From contig JAPLCQ010000086.1 of assembly GCA_026392115.1 (NCBI GenBank), forward strand, positions 1 through 64,000: a stretch of DNA of 64,000 nt, read 5' to 3'. Each line of letters begins with the position of its first letter. The first letter of the stretch is position 1. A program made the position numbers and the translations under genes. Source of the DNA: Armatimonadota bacterium (GTDB lineage: Bacteria; Armatimonadota; Chthonomonadetes; Chthonomonadales; CAJBBX01). The notes beneath the pieces are model-generated. The model did not search any database and was not told the DNA's origin. It saw only the letters and a list, made by a program, of their open reading frames with translations. Shown here piece after piece: positions 52,213 through 63,000 of the stretch.

Positions 52213-55200
52213 CTACGGCGCGACGGTCAGCGTGCCCGATGCCGTGCCGGCGTTGTAGTCGGCGTCCGCCGTGAAGGTCACGGTGAACGGGAAGGAGCCT
52301 GCCGCCGCCGGGGTGACAGCGACGGTGGCCCTGCCCGATGCGTCGGTGGTGGCCGTGGTGTCGAGGCTCGCGCCGGCGCACTGGAACCGGAGGGACTTGC
52401 CGCTGACGGGCGTCAGGGCCCCGTTCTTCTGGTACCAATAGAAGTAGGCCGATAGCGAGCCCGCCGTGCCCGCCTTGCCGGCGCGGTTGGTGGTGTAGAC
52501 GTAGACGTTCCGCTTGCCGCCCACCGTGAGGTTGGCCGTGCCGGTGGATGCGGCGTAGGCGGCGTCGCCCAGGAAGCGGGCGTTGATGGTGTAGGTCCCC
52601 GCGGTGGCCGGCGCCGTGGCCGCGAGGGTGGCCTTGCCGCTTGCGTCGGTCACGCTGGACGCCGGGGTCCAGGAGCCGCCGTTGAACTGGAACTCCACCT
52701 GCTTGCCGGCGATGGCCAACGGGCCGGTGGTGGAGGTGGAGGAGGCGCCGAGGTAGGCCACGAGGCCGATGCCGTCGCCGGGCCCGGCGGTGAGCGCGGT
52801 GCAGTTGACGGCGGTGGCGGCCAGCGCGGTGCAGGTGAGGGTGCCGGAGCCGGTGGAGCCGTCGGTCCCGCCGCCGCCGGCGAAGCGGCAGTTGATCGTG
52901 TGCGCTCCCGCGGCCGGCGCGGTGAGGGTCAGCGTGGCGTAGCCGCCGGCGGTGCTGGTCAGGATCTCAGAGGGGATCCAGGCGCCGCTGTCGATCTGGA
53001 ACTCCAGCCGCTGTCCGGCATAGGCCGAGCCGGACTTGGTGAGCTTGGCGCGAAGGGTGATGCGGGCGCCGGCGGTGGCGGCCAGGTTGTCCACGGTCAG
53101 CGTCGATGTCTCGCCTCCGAGGTTCAGCTTCACCACATAGACATCCTGGTCACCGCCGTTGGCGGTCTGGTAGGCGCCGGGCGTTGTGGGCCCGCCCCCG
53201 AACCGCCCGGCAACGTAGACGCCGCTTGCGTCGACGGCAACCCCCGTTGCCTGGTCCCAGCTTCCGACATCACCGCCCAGGAAGGTGCTGTAGAGCAGGT
53301 TCGATCCGTCGGCGCTGAGCTTGCTGAAGACGCCCTTCACCGAGTTACCGCTGTAGGGGTGCGTGGTCTGGTGGGCGCCGGGCGTTGTGGGATAGGTGGT
53401 CGCCGCGGAGGAGCCGGCCACATAAGCCGCGCCGGAGGCATCCACCGCGATTGCGAGCAGATGGTTATCATAGAAGGTCTGGCTCGTGCTGGAGCCGCCC
53501 AGGTAGGTAGAGTAGACGAGGGAGCTGCAGGCGGGGTTCAGCTTGGCCACGAAACCGCAATTGGAGTCTGCGTTGATGGGCCTCGTAACCATGTAGGCGC
53601 CAGCCGTCACGGGAAGATCGGTCGATTTCGTAAGGCCGGCCAGGTAGATATTGCCGCCGGCGTCACTGGCGACGGCGCGGGAATGGTCGTCCCCGGAGCC
53701 GCCGAAGCAGGTGCTGGCGACGAGCGCACTGCCCGCCGCGTTCAGCCGGGTCACAAAGCCATCGCCGGCCGCGTCTCCCGTGGTCTTGTAGGCGCCTGCC
53801 GTCGTCGGGAAGTCGGCAGAAGCGGTGCGGCCCGTCACGATGGCGTCGCCGCCGGCGACGGTGATGCCCGTGGTGCTGTCCATGCCGCTACCGCCGAGCG
53901 CCGTGGCGTAGACCAGAGCCGAGCCGGCGGGGTTGAACTTGGCGACATAGCCGTCCCAGCTCCCGCCACTGGTGGTCTGGTAGGCGCCCGGCGTGGTAAG
54001 CACGAGAAACTGGAAGTTGCCGCAGACGTAGGCGCTCCCAACCCCGTCCACGGCGATGCCGGATACAAAGTCGATGGTTACCGTACCGAAGTAGGTGCCG
54101 TAGACCAGCGCGGCGCCGTCGGCCGCGAGGCAGGTGACGACCGTGTCGAAGTCGGAAGAGCCGCCGTACCTCGTTGTCCGGTAGGCGCCCGGAGTAGTGG
54201 GCCAGGCGCCGCTCTTCGTCTGGCCGCACGTGTACACGTTGCCGGTGGGACCTAGCGCCACGGCCGCGATGTTGTCATCGACGCCGCCACCCAGATACGT
54301 GCTGAAGACGAGTCCGCTGCCGGCGGCGTTGAGCTTGGTGACAATCCCCACCGCAGCGGTAGAGGCGCCCGGTTTGGTCGTCGAGTAGGCGCCGGCCGTA
54401 GTGGGATAGTCCACGGACATGCTAGAGCCGACCCCGACGACGCAGCCCGTGGAATCCACGGCGATGGCGGTACACACGTCGCTTCCGGCGCCGCCCACCA
54501 ACGTGGCATAGGTAACGGAGGGGTCGACTACCAGCGGACGCGAGGCGTCGTACCGTGCGATTTGGAACGCGACCGTGTTGCGCTCCAGCGTGAAGCCGCA
54601 GGCGACCTGGGTGCGCTTGCCGTTCAGCGTCTGGTAGGCGTAGGGCCGGTTCAGGACCACGTCGCCGCAGGCGGTGGATGCCACAACGCGGCCGGCCACG
54701 TTCCGGAGCGACCGCGCGCCGCTGACGGCCATGCGGATCCTCGCCGGGTCGGCGCCGGGCTTCACCACGAAGTCATACTCCAGCGTTCGGCTCTGCCCCG
54801 CTCCGTAGTAGACCAGGTCCACGCCGGGGTAGACGCCGGCGACGCGGGCTCGGGCGTAGGTGGGGACGCGGGCGTGCCACTTCTTCGGGTCGTTGCCGAT
54901 GAAGTAGTTGACGATCCCGGCCTGCTTCTCCAGCCCTGTGACCGCGGCCTTCGCGTTGGAGCCGGTGAGCTTGAGGCGCAGGGCCGCCGCCTTGCCGCCC
55001 TTGGCCAGGGCGAAGACGGCCTCGGTGTTGGTGAGGAAGACCGTGCCGCCGGAGGTGCGCCCGACGAACTGGACGGCCCTGGGGTACTGCCCGGTGTTCT
55101 TCTCAAAAGTCAGGGGCAGGTTGGGCGCCTGCATCCTGGGCGTGCCGGGCGCCGCCATGGCGGAGCCGACCGACAGGAGGAGCGCCGCCGGAGCGGTTAG

Positions 55201-55263
55201 GCGCAGAAGGCTCCTCAGGGAGTGTGGGTTGGGCCGCGCGGCGGCCGAACTGTGATTCCACAT
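52213..55263 (-). CDS. Secreted SBBP-repeat beta-propeller protein with Ig-like C-terminus
   Basis: 1016 residues from ATG 55263 with a signal peptide (LRLTAPAALLLSVGSAMA). The N-terminal domain (LPLTFEKNTGQYPRAVQFVG, YPGVDLVYYG, RTLEYDFVVKPGADP) is the one that usually precedes SBBP propellers. About nine repeats follow, each with a YxTYLGG-type strand and an AVD(A/S)xGxxYVxG strand, often spaced by YPTTxGAYxTT. Three Ig-like domains of about 90 residues close the protein. Probably a cell-surface adhesion or scaffold protein. Confidence 0.88.
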   Translation of the reverse strand: MWNHSSAAARPNPHSLRSLLRLTAPAALLLSVGSAMAAPGTPRMQAPNLPLTFEKNTGQYPRAVQFVGRTSGGTVFLTNTEAVFALAKGGKAAALRLKLTGSNAKAAVTGLEKQAGIVNYFIGNDPKKWHARVPTYARARVAGVYPGVDLVYYGAGQSRTLEYDFVVKPGADPARIRMAVSGARSLRNVAGRVVASTACGDVVLNRPYAYQTLNGKRTQVACGFTLERNTVAFQIARYDASRPLVVDPSVTYATLVGGAGSDVCTAIAVDSTGCVVGVGSSMSVDYPTTAGAYSTTKPGASTAAVGIVTKLNAAGSGLVFSTYLGGGVDDNIAAVALGPTGNVYTCGQTKSGAWPTTPGAYRTTRYGGSSDFDTVVTCLAADGAALVYGTYFGTVTIDFVSGIAVDGVGSAYVCGNFQFLVLTTPGAYQTTSGGSWDGYVAKFNPAGSALVYATALGGSGMDSTTGITVAGGDAIVTGRTASADFPTTAGAYKTTGDAAGDGFVTRLNAAGSALVASTCFGGSGDDHSRAVASDAGGNIYLAGLTKSTDLPVTAGAYMVTRPINADSNCGFVAKLNPACSSLVYSTYLGGSSTSQTFYDNHLLAIAVDASGAAYVAGSSAATTYPTTPGAHQTTHPYSGNSVKGVFSKLSADGSNLLYSTFLGGDVGSWDQATGVAVDASGVYVAGRFGGGPTTPGAYQTANGGDQDVYVVKLNLGGETSTLTVDNLAATAGARITLRAKLTKSGSAYAGQRLEFQIDSGAWIPSEILTSTAGGYATLTLTAPAAGAHTINCRFAGGGGTDGSTGSGTLTCTALAATAVNCTALTAGPGDGIGLVAYLGASSTSTTGPLAIAGKQVEFQFNGGSWTPASSVTDASGKATLAATAPATAGTYTINARFLGDAAYAASTGTANLTVGGKRNVYVYTTNRAGKAGTAGSLSAYFYWYQKNGALTPVSGKSLRFQCAGASLDTTATTDASGRATVAVTPAAAGSFPFTVTFTADADYNAGTASGTLTVAP

Positions 55264-55522
55264 GCGATGCGTGTTCCTTTCCGGGTGGTTGACGATCTGC
55301 CCATCGGCTGGGCGCCTGCAATCCCCCGTCGGAGGCCATTGTACGGAACGCTGCGCTACGCTACCGCTACGGAACGGGCATGAATCGCCGCTACGGTCGG
55401 CCATGTTTCAGCGATTCCGCGAAGAAGCTCGGGCGCTCCGGGTGCTATCCTGTGGATGGGCGGCGTTGGTGTGCGTTTCTCTTGTTCCCGATGTCTTTGC
55501 GGGGCCGTTCGGGAGGGTGCCG

Positions 55523-58480
55523 TTGGAGCTGGACGTTTGGCGTGTCGGCATGTTCGGAGGGCTCTCTTTGCAGGGGCTTGGCGGAAGCAGTCCCGCCTAC
55601 CCCACGCGAAGGACCGCCGCCCTGCTGGCGCGCCTCGCCTACCCCGGGCGCCGCCGCTTCTCGCGCGACGAACTGACCGAGTGGCTCTATCCGAACGCGG
55701 GAGCCGACGAGGGACGGGTCCAGATGCGCCAGGTTCTGGTGCGCCTACGCCGCCTTCTGGAGCCGGAGGGCGTGGCGTCCGGCAGCGTCGTGGTGAGCGA
55801 CCGTGAGCACGTCGGACTGAACCCCGCGGCCTTGCGTACCGACGTCGCCGACTTCGAGGCAGCCATGGAGGCGGCAATCGGCTTGGAGGGAACTGAGGCG
55901 GAGGCCGCGCTGACGCGAGCCGTCTCGATCTACACGGGCGACCTCCTGCCGAGCCTCGACGGCGAGTGGGTGGTCTACGAGCGCCAACGCCTGCGCAACC
56001 GGGCGCTAGACGCTCTGGTAACGCTGGCGGGCCTGTGCGAGTCCGCCGGCAACTACGCCGCTGCCGCCGACCATGCCTCGCGGGCCATCGCCATCGATCC
56101 GCTTGGCCAGGGCGCGCATGTGGCACACATCCGGAGCGCCGCCGCGGCGGGCGATGCCGGCGGCGCGCAACGGCGCCTGGCCGCCATGACGAGGCTCTGG
56201 CGCGAGGAGTTCGGCTCCGATGCCCCGCCGGCGGCCTATGCCGCGGCCGCCACCGTTCGGCGCGGCTCCGAACAGCCCGTCCCGCATGGGGTGCGCCGCG
56301 GACGCGTGCCGGCTCCGCTGAGCCGCTTCTTCGGCAGGGAGGCCCAGGTCGAGGAGATCCGCGGCAGGCTGGCGCCGGGTCCGGAGCAGACTCGGTTGCT
56401 GACGCTGACCGGTCCGGGCGGCGCCGGCAAGACGCGGCTGGCGGTGGCGGCGGCCGCCGCGCTGATGGACGCCTACAGCGGCGCGATCCGGTTTGTGCCG
56501 CTGGCCGACGTGGCTGGCCCCGGCTCCGTGGCCTCCGAGCTGGCGCGCGTGCTGGGTGTGCCGAGCAGCGCCGACGAGGCGCTGGCAGCGGCCATCAGCA
56601 ATACGTTATCCTTGGAGGCGGGCTGCTTGCTCCTGCTCGACAACATGGAGCATGTGGTGGACGAAGGTGCGCGCATCGCCGAGATGCTCCTGTCGCAATG
56701 CCCCGGCCTGGCCCTGCTGGCCACCTCGCGGCGGTCGCTGGGCGTGCAAGGGGAGCGCCGGATGGCCGTCGCGCCCCTCGAAACGCCGCCCGAGGCCGCC
56801 GCTGCCGGCCGCATCCTGGAGTACCCCAGCGTTCGGATGCTGGCCGACCGCATCCAGGCGCGGCGGCCGGGCTTCGCGGTGACCGACCTGAACGCCCCGG
56901 CGGTCGCGGCGCTCTGCGCCCGGCTGGACGGGCTGCCGCTGGCCATCGAGCTGGTGGCCGGTTGGGCCGGGATGTACACACTGGAGGAGATGGTCTCCCG
57001 GCTCGCCGTGACGCCGGCGCTACTGACGAGCCCATCGTCAGCCGCTTCGTCTCGCGTCGCCTCGCTGGATGCCGCCATGGAGTGGAGCCTTCGCCTGCTG
57101 GATGATGGGCAACGCCGGCTCTTTGCGGCTCTCTCCGTCTTCCGAGGCGGCTGGCTCATCGATGCGGTGGAGGACGTGTGCGGCGCTGGGCCGGCCCGGC
57201 TTCGCGGCCTGCAGGAGTGCTCGCTGATCATGGCGACGGCCACCGGCGGACGGATGCGCTTCGGAATGCTGGAGACGCTACGGGCCTTCGCCGAGCAGCG
57301 ACTGGAGCCGGCCGAGGCCGACCGTGTGCGCGGAAGGCACGCCCGCTGGTTCGCCGAGATGGCGGAGCGCGCCGTGGCGCAGGCATCCGACAAGGTCGTA
57401 GAGGGCTGGCCGACGACGCTGGAGCCCGACCTGGCCAACTGCGGCGCGGCGCTCCAGTGGTGCCTGCTGGAGCCCGGCCGATCGACCGACGATATCGATT
57501 CGGGCGTGCGCCTGGCCGCGGCGCTCTGGCCTTACTGGGGCGTGATGGGCCAGTTCGGCGAGGCCCGACGGTGGCTTAGCGCGGCTCACGACGCATGTGG
57601 GGATCGGCGCACGGCGGAGCACGCGTGCGTGCTGCAGGGCCTGGGGCTCATCCTCGCCATGGACCACGGTTGCGCCGCCGCCCTGGAGTGCGGCGATGAG
57701 AGCCTGGCCATCGCCCGCGAGCTGGGCGACCCGGTCGGCGAGACGAAGGCGCTGGCGACGCTGGGCAAGATCCACGAGCGGCGCGGCGAGATGGCCGAGG
57801 CGCGCAGCAGCTTCGAACTGGCCCTGGGTGCGGCGCGCGCCAATGGTCTGGACGACGTGGCTCTGTCCGTCCTGCTCGGACTGGCGCTGGTGGCCGAGGC
57901 CGAGGGCGAGAGCGAGGCGGTCGCGGACACCCAGCGTCAGGCCCTGGCGCTGGCCCGGAAGCTGGGCAGCAAGCGGTACGCGGCGCTCCTCATGCAGGAG
58001 CTCGGCCTGCTCGCCTGGCGCACGGGTGATCTCGACACCGCACAGGCGCACCTGGAGGAGAGCCTTCGCCACAGCCGCGAACTGAGCGACACCTACTGCG
58101 AGGCGCGCTGCCTCTGGGGTCTCGGCCATGTGGCACGGGCGCGGGAAGATGCGCCGCAGGCTGCCGGGCGGTTCCGGGCGATGCTCGGCCTCGTCCGCGT
58201 AGCCGGGCGCGGCGCCCTGCGCGCCCCCTGCCTGGAGGGCCTGGCCCATACGGCGGAGGCCCAGGGCGCGCACGAGACCGCGGCGACGCTGCTTGCCCAC
58301 GCGGAGATGCTGCGCGAGGCGCCGAACTTGCCGCCGCCGACGCCGGGGGAGATGGAGGCCCACGCGGCGCTGGCGCTCCGCCTTCGGGAAGCGCTGGGCG
58401 AGGAGGCCTTCCTGGATGCCCGCGGGCGCGGCAGGAGCCTGTCCACCGACGACGCCCTGCGACTGGCCGCAGAGGGATAG
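55523..58480 (+). CDS. SARP/AfsR-like regulator: BTAD, NB-ARC ATPase and TPR domains
   Basis: 985 residues from a TTG at 55523, chosen because GGGAGG is 6 nt upstream and the sequence MELDVWRVGMFGGLSL begins a winged-helix strand. The longer frame has a membrane-like N-terminus unsuited to a regulator. Winged helix (FSRDELTEWLYPNA, RQVLVRLRRLLEP), then BTAD (ADFEAAMEAA, YTGDLLPSLDGEWVVYERQRLRNRALDAL), ATPase with Walker A GPGGAGKT at about 297 and LLLLDNMEHV, and C-terminal TPRs. Likely a signal-integrating transcriptional activator. It is divergent from the SBBP gene, a plausible target. Confidence 0.88.
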   Translation: MELDVWRVGMFGGLSLQGLGGSSPAYPTRRTAALLARLAYPGRRRFSRDELTEWLYPNAGADEGRVQMRQVLVRLRRLLEPEGVASGSVVVSDREHVGLNPAALRTDVADFEAAMEAAIGLEGTEAEAALTRAVSIYTGDLLPSLDGEWVVYERQRLRNRALDALVTLAGLCESAGNYAAAADHASRAIAIDPLGQGAHVAHIRSAAAAGDAGGAQRRLAAMTRLWREEFGSDAPPAAYAAAATVRRGSEQPVPHGVRRGRVPAPLSRFFGREAQVEEIRGRLAPGPEQTRLLTLTGPGGAGKTRLAVAAAAALMDAYSGAIRFVPLADVAGPGSVASELARVLGVPSSADEALAAAISNTLSLEAGCLLLLDNMEHVVDEGARIAEMLLSQCPGLALLATSRRSLGVQGERRMAVAPLETPPEAAAAGRILEYPSVRMLADRIQARRPGFAVTDLNAPAVAALCARLDGLPLAIELVAGWAGMYTLEEMVSRLAVTPALLTSPSSAASSRVASLDAAMEWSLRLLDDGQRRLFAALSVFRGGWLIDAVEDVCGAGPARLRGLQECSLIMATATGGRMRFGMLETLRAFAEQRLEPAEADRVRGRHARWFAEMAERAVAQASDKVVEGWPTTLEPDLANCGAALQWCLLEPGRSTDDIDSGVRLAAALWPYWGVMGQFGEARRWLSAAHDACGDRRTAEHACVLQGLGLILAMDHGCAAALECGDESLAIARELGDPVGETKALATLGKIHERRGEMAEARSSFELALGAARANGLDDVALSVLLGLALVAEAEGESEAVADTQRQALALARKLGSKRYAALLMQELGLLAWRTGDLDTAQAHLEESLRHSRELSDTYCEARCLWGLGHVARAREDAPQAAGRFRAMLGLVRVAGRGALRAPCLEGLAHTAEAQGAHETAATLLAHAEMLREAPNLPPPTPGEMEAHAALALRLREALGEEAFLDARGRGRSLSTDDALRLAAEG

Positions 58481-58504
58481 CGCAGCAGCCGCGCGGCAAG
58501 CGCG

Positions 58505-58717
58505 GTCAGCACGGTCAACACGGTCAACACCGTCAAGCCCCCGCCGTCATCCCGGCGCGAAGCGGAAGGACCCCCCGGCCTGAGCCGCCGCACCTGCGGG
58601 ACCACCCCGCCCCGCCGTTCAGCGCGACGCCAACGGAAGCGCCGGGCAACGCGGAAGCGCGGCGGGCGGCTTACGGGGGATCCTTCGGCCAAACGGCGGC
58701 CTCAGGATGACGGCAAC
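58505..58717. repeat. Composite intergenic repeat with inverted end
   Basis: GTCAGCACG, GTCAACACG, GTCAACACC and GTCAAGCCC (58505-58540) are followed by CCGTCATCCCGGCGCGAAGC (from 58544) and GTGAGCCG-like sequence shared with 51932-52005. A reversed GTCATCC module (GGATCCTTCGGCCAAACGGC to GATGACGGCA, 58679-58714) closes the element. It fills the gap between two genes; no ORF is supported. Confidence 0.75.
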
Positions 58718-58757
58718 GTGGGCAGGCCCCCGGGCAAGCCACCGCGGCGCCGTGCCG

Positions 58758-59936
58758 CTACTTCGGCGGTTGCGGCCGGGCTGTGGCCTCCTTCAGCAGC
58801 GGCTCGATGTCGAAGCCCAGCGGGGCGCCGGCGCTGATCTTGCGGCGGGCCGAGACGATGGCGTCTTCTAGTCCCGGGGGCGTCTCGTTCTTCCACCAGT
58901 TCATCCGCTCGCTGTAGCACCAGACGTACTTGTCCGTGGTGTAGAGCGCCCAGTAGATGTTGTGCTCGAACCAGCGGGCGCGCTCGTCCGGGGTCATGCG
59001 GTAGCTCGTGTAGCTCTCCGGGTCGGGCTGCCGCAAGGCGAAGTTCTGGTCGACGTAGAGGGCCATGCCCACCTGCACCTGCCGGTCGTACCTGGTCCGC
59101 AGCTCCGGCGGGATGAGCAGGCGCGCGCGGCTTCGGATGGCGTGGTAGGCCCGGAAGTACTGCTCCCGCGTGGTGGTGTAGTAGGCCATCTCGTTGCCGT
59201 CGACGAACCGCGCGCCGGGGCTCGCGCCCTCCAGCATCCCCACGAAGAAGTCCGGCATGAGGCCCCACGAGCGCTCCTGCAGCCGCTTGCCGCGCTCGGG
59301 CTCGGGCACGTCGGCCAGGTCGCCCATGAGGCTGACATGGAAGAACGTGAGGATCACCGCGGCGGGGAGGGACTTCTCGAAGGCCCGCATGAGCTGCGCG
59401 CCGCGCTTGCGAACCTGGGCGCGGTAGTCGGCGAAGCTGCGCGACGCGGCCCGGGGCTGCTTGGCATAGTTCCAGAGGTCGAAGTCGTAGGGCTCGGGGT
59501 CGAAGCAGATGCCGGCCAGCGGACCCGATCGCGCCGCCCGGACCAGGAGCCGCGCGTTGCCCTCGACGGCCTTCCACTGGGCGTCGTCGAACCAGTCCCA
59601 CCCGGCGGGCGGCGAGCCCCAGATCAGCACGAAGTTCTCGTTGAAGCGCTCGAAACGGAGCGACTTCAGGATGCGCTGGTCCTCGGCGAAGGCGGCCGGG
59701 GCCAGCGGCTTGGTCACGAAGGCGTTGTAGCCGCCGTTCAGCCGGTAGACGACGCCCTCGAACGGACGCTGCTCCATGGACTTTTGACCGGCCTGAAGCT
59801 GGGCCGGGCTCGGCACGTCCCAGCCGTACTCGATGAGCTTCTTGCCCCGCAGGTCCGCCAGATCGGCGGCGGGGGCGCCCGCGGCCACCAGGACGGCCGC
59901 CAGGAAGGGCAGGGCGCCTTTCACGAACAATCTCAT
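58758..59936 (-). CDS. Secreted protein of unknown function, TIM-barrel-like
   Basis: 392 residues from ATG 59936 (GGAGG 6 nt upstream) with a signal peptide (FLAAVLVAAGAPAA). Motifs such as IEYGWDVPSPAQL, FVLIWGSPPAGWDWFD, GICFDPEPYDF, VILTFFHVSL and RWFEHNIYWALYTTDKYVWCYSERMNWW suggest a glycoside-hydrolase-like barrel with acidic residues in DPEPY. It does not match a family I can name. Divergent from the GH106-like gene, it is probably part of the same glycan response. Confidence 0.65.
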   Translation of the reverse strand: MRLFVKGALPFLAAVLVAAGAPAADLADLRGKKLIEYGWDVPSPAQLQAGQKSMEQRPFEGVVYRLNGGYNAFVTKPLAPAAFAEDQRILKSLRFERFNENFVLIWGSPPAGWDWFDDAQWKAVEGNARLLVRAARSGPLAGICFDPEPYDFDLWNYAKQPRAASRSFADYRAQVRKRGAQLMRAFEKSLPAAVILTFFHVSLMGDLADVPEPERGKRLQERSWGLMPDFFVGMLEGASPGARFVDGNEMAYYTTTREQYFRAYHAIRSRARLLIPPELRTRYDRQVQVGMALYVDQNFALRQPDPESYTSYRMTPDERARWFEHNIYWALYTTDKYVWCYSERMNWWKNETPPGLEDAIVSARRKISAGAPLGFDIEPLLKEATARPQPPK

Positions 59937-60094
59937 GCTGAACCTCCGCTCCGGCGTGACATTCGGGCTGAGGATACCCCGCGCCGGGCGCACGGAGCGG
60001 GCATTCGCCTCCATGCGTCCTTACTGAGTGCAGGAGCGGCGCGCCCTTCCGCCGTATATACGTGTATGATCGCGCCCCAGCAAGGATGCCAACC

Positions 60095-63000
60095 ATGCCG
60101 AACCGGACCATAGCCGCCGCCGCCGTCCTCGCCGCACTGGGTCCGTGGGCGCGCTGTGCGCCGGCCCCGAAGGCGCCCGCCGCGCCGGCCGCCGCCGGCA
60201 TCGCCGCCCTGCAGGCGGAGTTCGCCAAGCCGCCGCGCACCATGGGTCCCATGCCCCTCTGGTGGTGGAGCGGCGACGATCTGGACGCCAAGCGGCTCAT
60301 CTGGCAGATGGACCGAATGGCGGAGGCGCGCGTCTACAACGCCGTGGTGGCGCACGTGGCGCCCACGAGCGGCCTCTACGGCTCCGCCGCCGACAGGCCC
60401 AGGTTCCTCTCGGAGGAGTGGTGGCGCATCGTCGCCCAGGTGGTGAAGCACGCCAAGGCCGTCGGCATGCGCCTCTGGTTCTCGGACCACCTGGGCTTCC
60501 CGTCGGCCGGCATCCAGGACCGCCTCCTCGCCCGCAGGCCCGAGTGCCGGGCGCGCGACCTGGAGGTGACCGAGAGCGACGCTGCGGGTCCCGCCGAGAT
60601 CGAGGCCGCGGGCGAGGCGCGTCCGCTGGCAATCTTCGCGCTGGAACTGCCGCGCAAGGGCGCCGCGCCGGCCCTGGGATGCCGCATCATCGACTTCAGC
60701 GCCGCCGCCGCCGCCGGGCGGAGCCTGCGCCTGCCCGAGGGCGCCTGGCGCGTCCTGACGTTCACCGAGACCCCCGGCGGGTTCGACTACCTCTCGCCCA
60801 GGGCGTCGGCGCTGCTGCTGGAGACCGTGCAGGGAGCCATGGAGCGCCGCCTCGGGCCCTACCTCGGATCCACCGTGGCGGGCACCTGCCGCGCCGACAT
60901 GCCGTCGCCGAACCGCTGGACCGCCGGCTTCCTGGAGAAGTTCCGCAAGCGCAAGGGTTACGACCTCCGGTCGCGCCTGCCGCTGCTGCTCTACGACGTG
61001 CGGCCCACTTCCGGCAAGCTCCGCTGCGACGTGGCCTCCGTGCAGGCCGCCCTGCTGGAGGAGGCGCTGCTGCAGCCGTCGTCCGCGTGGCACGCCAGGC
61101 ACAACATGCGCCTGCTGAACGAGCCGCCGGTGGGCTTCGACAACCCCATCGAGGCGCAGTCCGCCTTCCCCGAGTCGCTCCGCGCGCTCCGCTGGGCCGC
61201 ATCTCAGGGCTCCGACGACGCCGCATCGCTGAAGACGCTCAGTTCCGCCGCGCATACCCGCGGAGGCCCGGGCGCCTGGATGCTCGGCGCGGGCGCGACG
61301 GGCTGGAACCAGACGCTGGAGCAGAGCGCCCGGGCCGTTGAGGCAGCGGCCCTGCGCGGCGCGGCGCTCTTCAGCCCCGGCGGCTTCCTCTACGCCACGC
61401 AGGCCGGGTGGTGGGAGTGGTCCAACCCCGGCGGCTCCTTCCGGCAGCCCACCTGGCGCCAGCACGCCCTCTTCGCAGACCATGTGGCCCGCATCGGCGT
61501 CATGGCCTCCGGCGGGAGCCACCGTTGCGACGTGGCTCTGGTCTACCCCTCCAGCGCCATCATGGCCGCCATGGACCCCCTGAGCGGCTCCCTGGTGGCG
61601 GCGCGCGCCCGTCAGGCGGCGGCCGTGCGGGACGCCTTCACGGCCACCCGCAAGGCGCTGGACGCCGCCGGTCTCGACTACGACGTGCTGGACGAAGCCA
61701 CGGTGGCCGCCGGCGTCGCCGGGGGCGGACGCCTGCGCGTGGCCGGAGAGGCCTATCGCGCCCTGCTGCTGCCGGGGCTGACGACCTTCGCCGCCTCGGC
61801 CGCCTCGCGCCTCCGCGACCACCGGCTGGCCGGAGGCGTCGTGGCCACCGTGGGTGCGCTCCCCGCCGAGGCCGCCGAGATCGGCGTGAGGGACGGCGCC
61901 ATGGCGGACGCCCTCCGCACGGCCTTCGCGCCGCGCGGCCCGGGCAGGGCCCTCTCCGGCACGACCGCCGCCGCCGCCGTCCGCGCGCTGCTCGCCGCGC
62001 TGGGCCGGCACGCGTCGCCCGTGGGCCGGACGCTCCACCGCGCCGTGGCCGACGGCGACTGGTTCCTCGTGACCGGCGAGCCGGGCGGCTCCGAGACGGC
62101 CTGGTTCCGAGCCGAGGGGCGCCCCGAGATCTGGAACCCCTACACCGGCCGCTGCGCGCCCGCCCGCCCGGTGGGCGCGAGCAAGGGCGCCGTCGGCCTG
62201 CGGCTCTCGTACGCCGAGAGCCCCGCGCTGCTGGTCGTCTTCCGCCGCGACGCCGCCTCCGCGGCCGCGCAGCCCACGGCCCTGCTCGGGGCGGTCCGCC
62301 CGGCGCAGACCCCCGTCGCGCCGCAAGGCAGGCGCGAGGTGCGCCTGGCGCCGGAGTGGAACACCTCGCTGGCGCAGACCGCCGACAACCGTTGGGGCGA
62401 CTTCGCCCTGCCCGCCACGCGCGGCCCGCTGCCGGTGGAGTGCCGCCGGTTCCGCTACCGCGAGGAGCGGCTGGGCGAGGACGGCGTCGCGCTGGGCTGG
62501 CACGAACCCGGGCCCGCGCCCGGCGAATGGAGCTGGGTCACCGCCGGCTTCGGCCAGCGATGGTGGATCAGCGGAGAAGTGCCGCCCAGGTCCGACCTGC
62601 CGCTGCCGGGCCCCGACACCGGCGTCTGGACCCCCTCGGCCCCGATGTGGGCGCCGGCCGCCTACTCCACCCGCCTGGGCATCGAGAAGGACCCCGTGCA
62701 TCGCGCCACCTTCGGACCCAAGGGGCGCGTGCCGGACGAGTACCTGGACCTGGGCGCAGGCGCCGAGGGAGCCACGCGATACGCCGTCACGTTCCTCCAC
62801 AGCCCCGTCGAGACGCAGGCCACCGCGTGGCTCGGCGGCAACGGCAGGCCCGAGCTCTGCGTCAACGGCGAGTGGCTCGCCGAGGGCCAGACCACCGTGC
62901 GTCTGATGGCGGGCTACAACGCCGTGGCCCTTCGGCTCAAGCAGCCCGCGCACTCGCGCCTGCGGGCCTTCCTGCATCTGGGCCCTCCCGGCCTCTCGGC

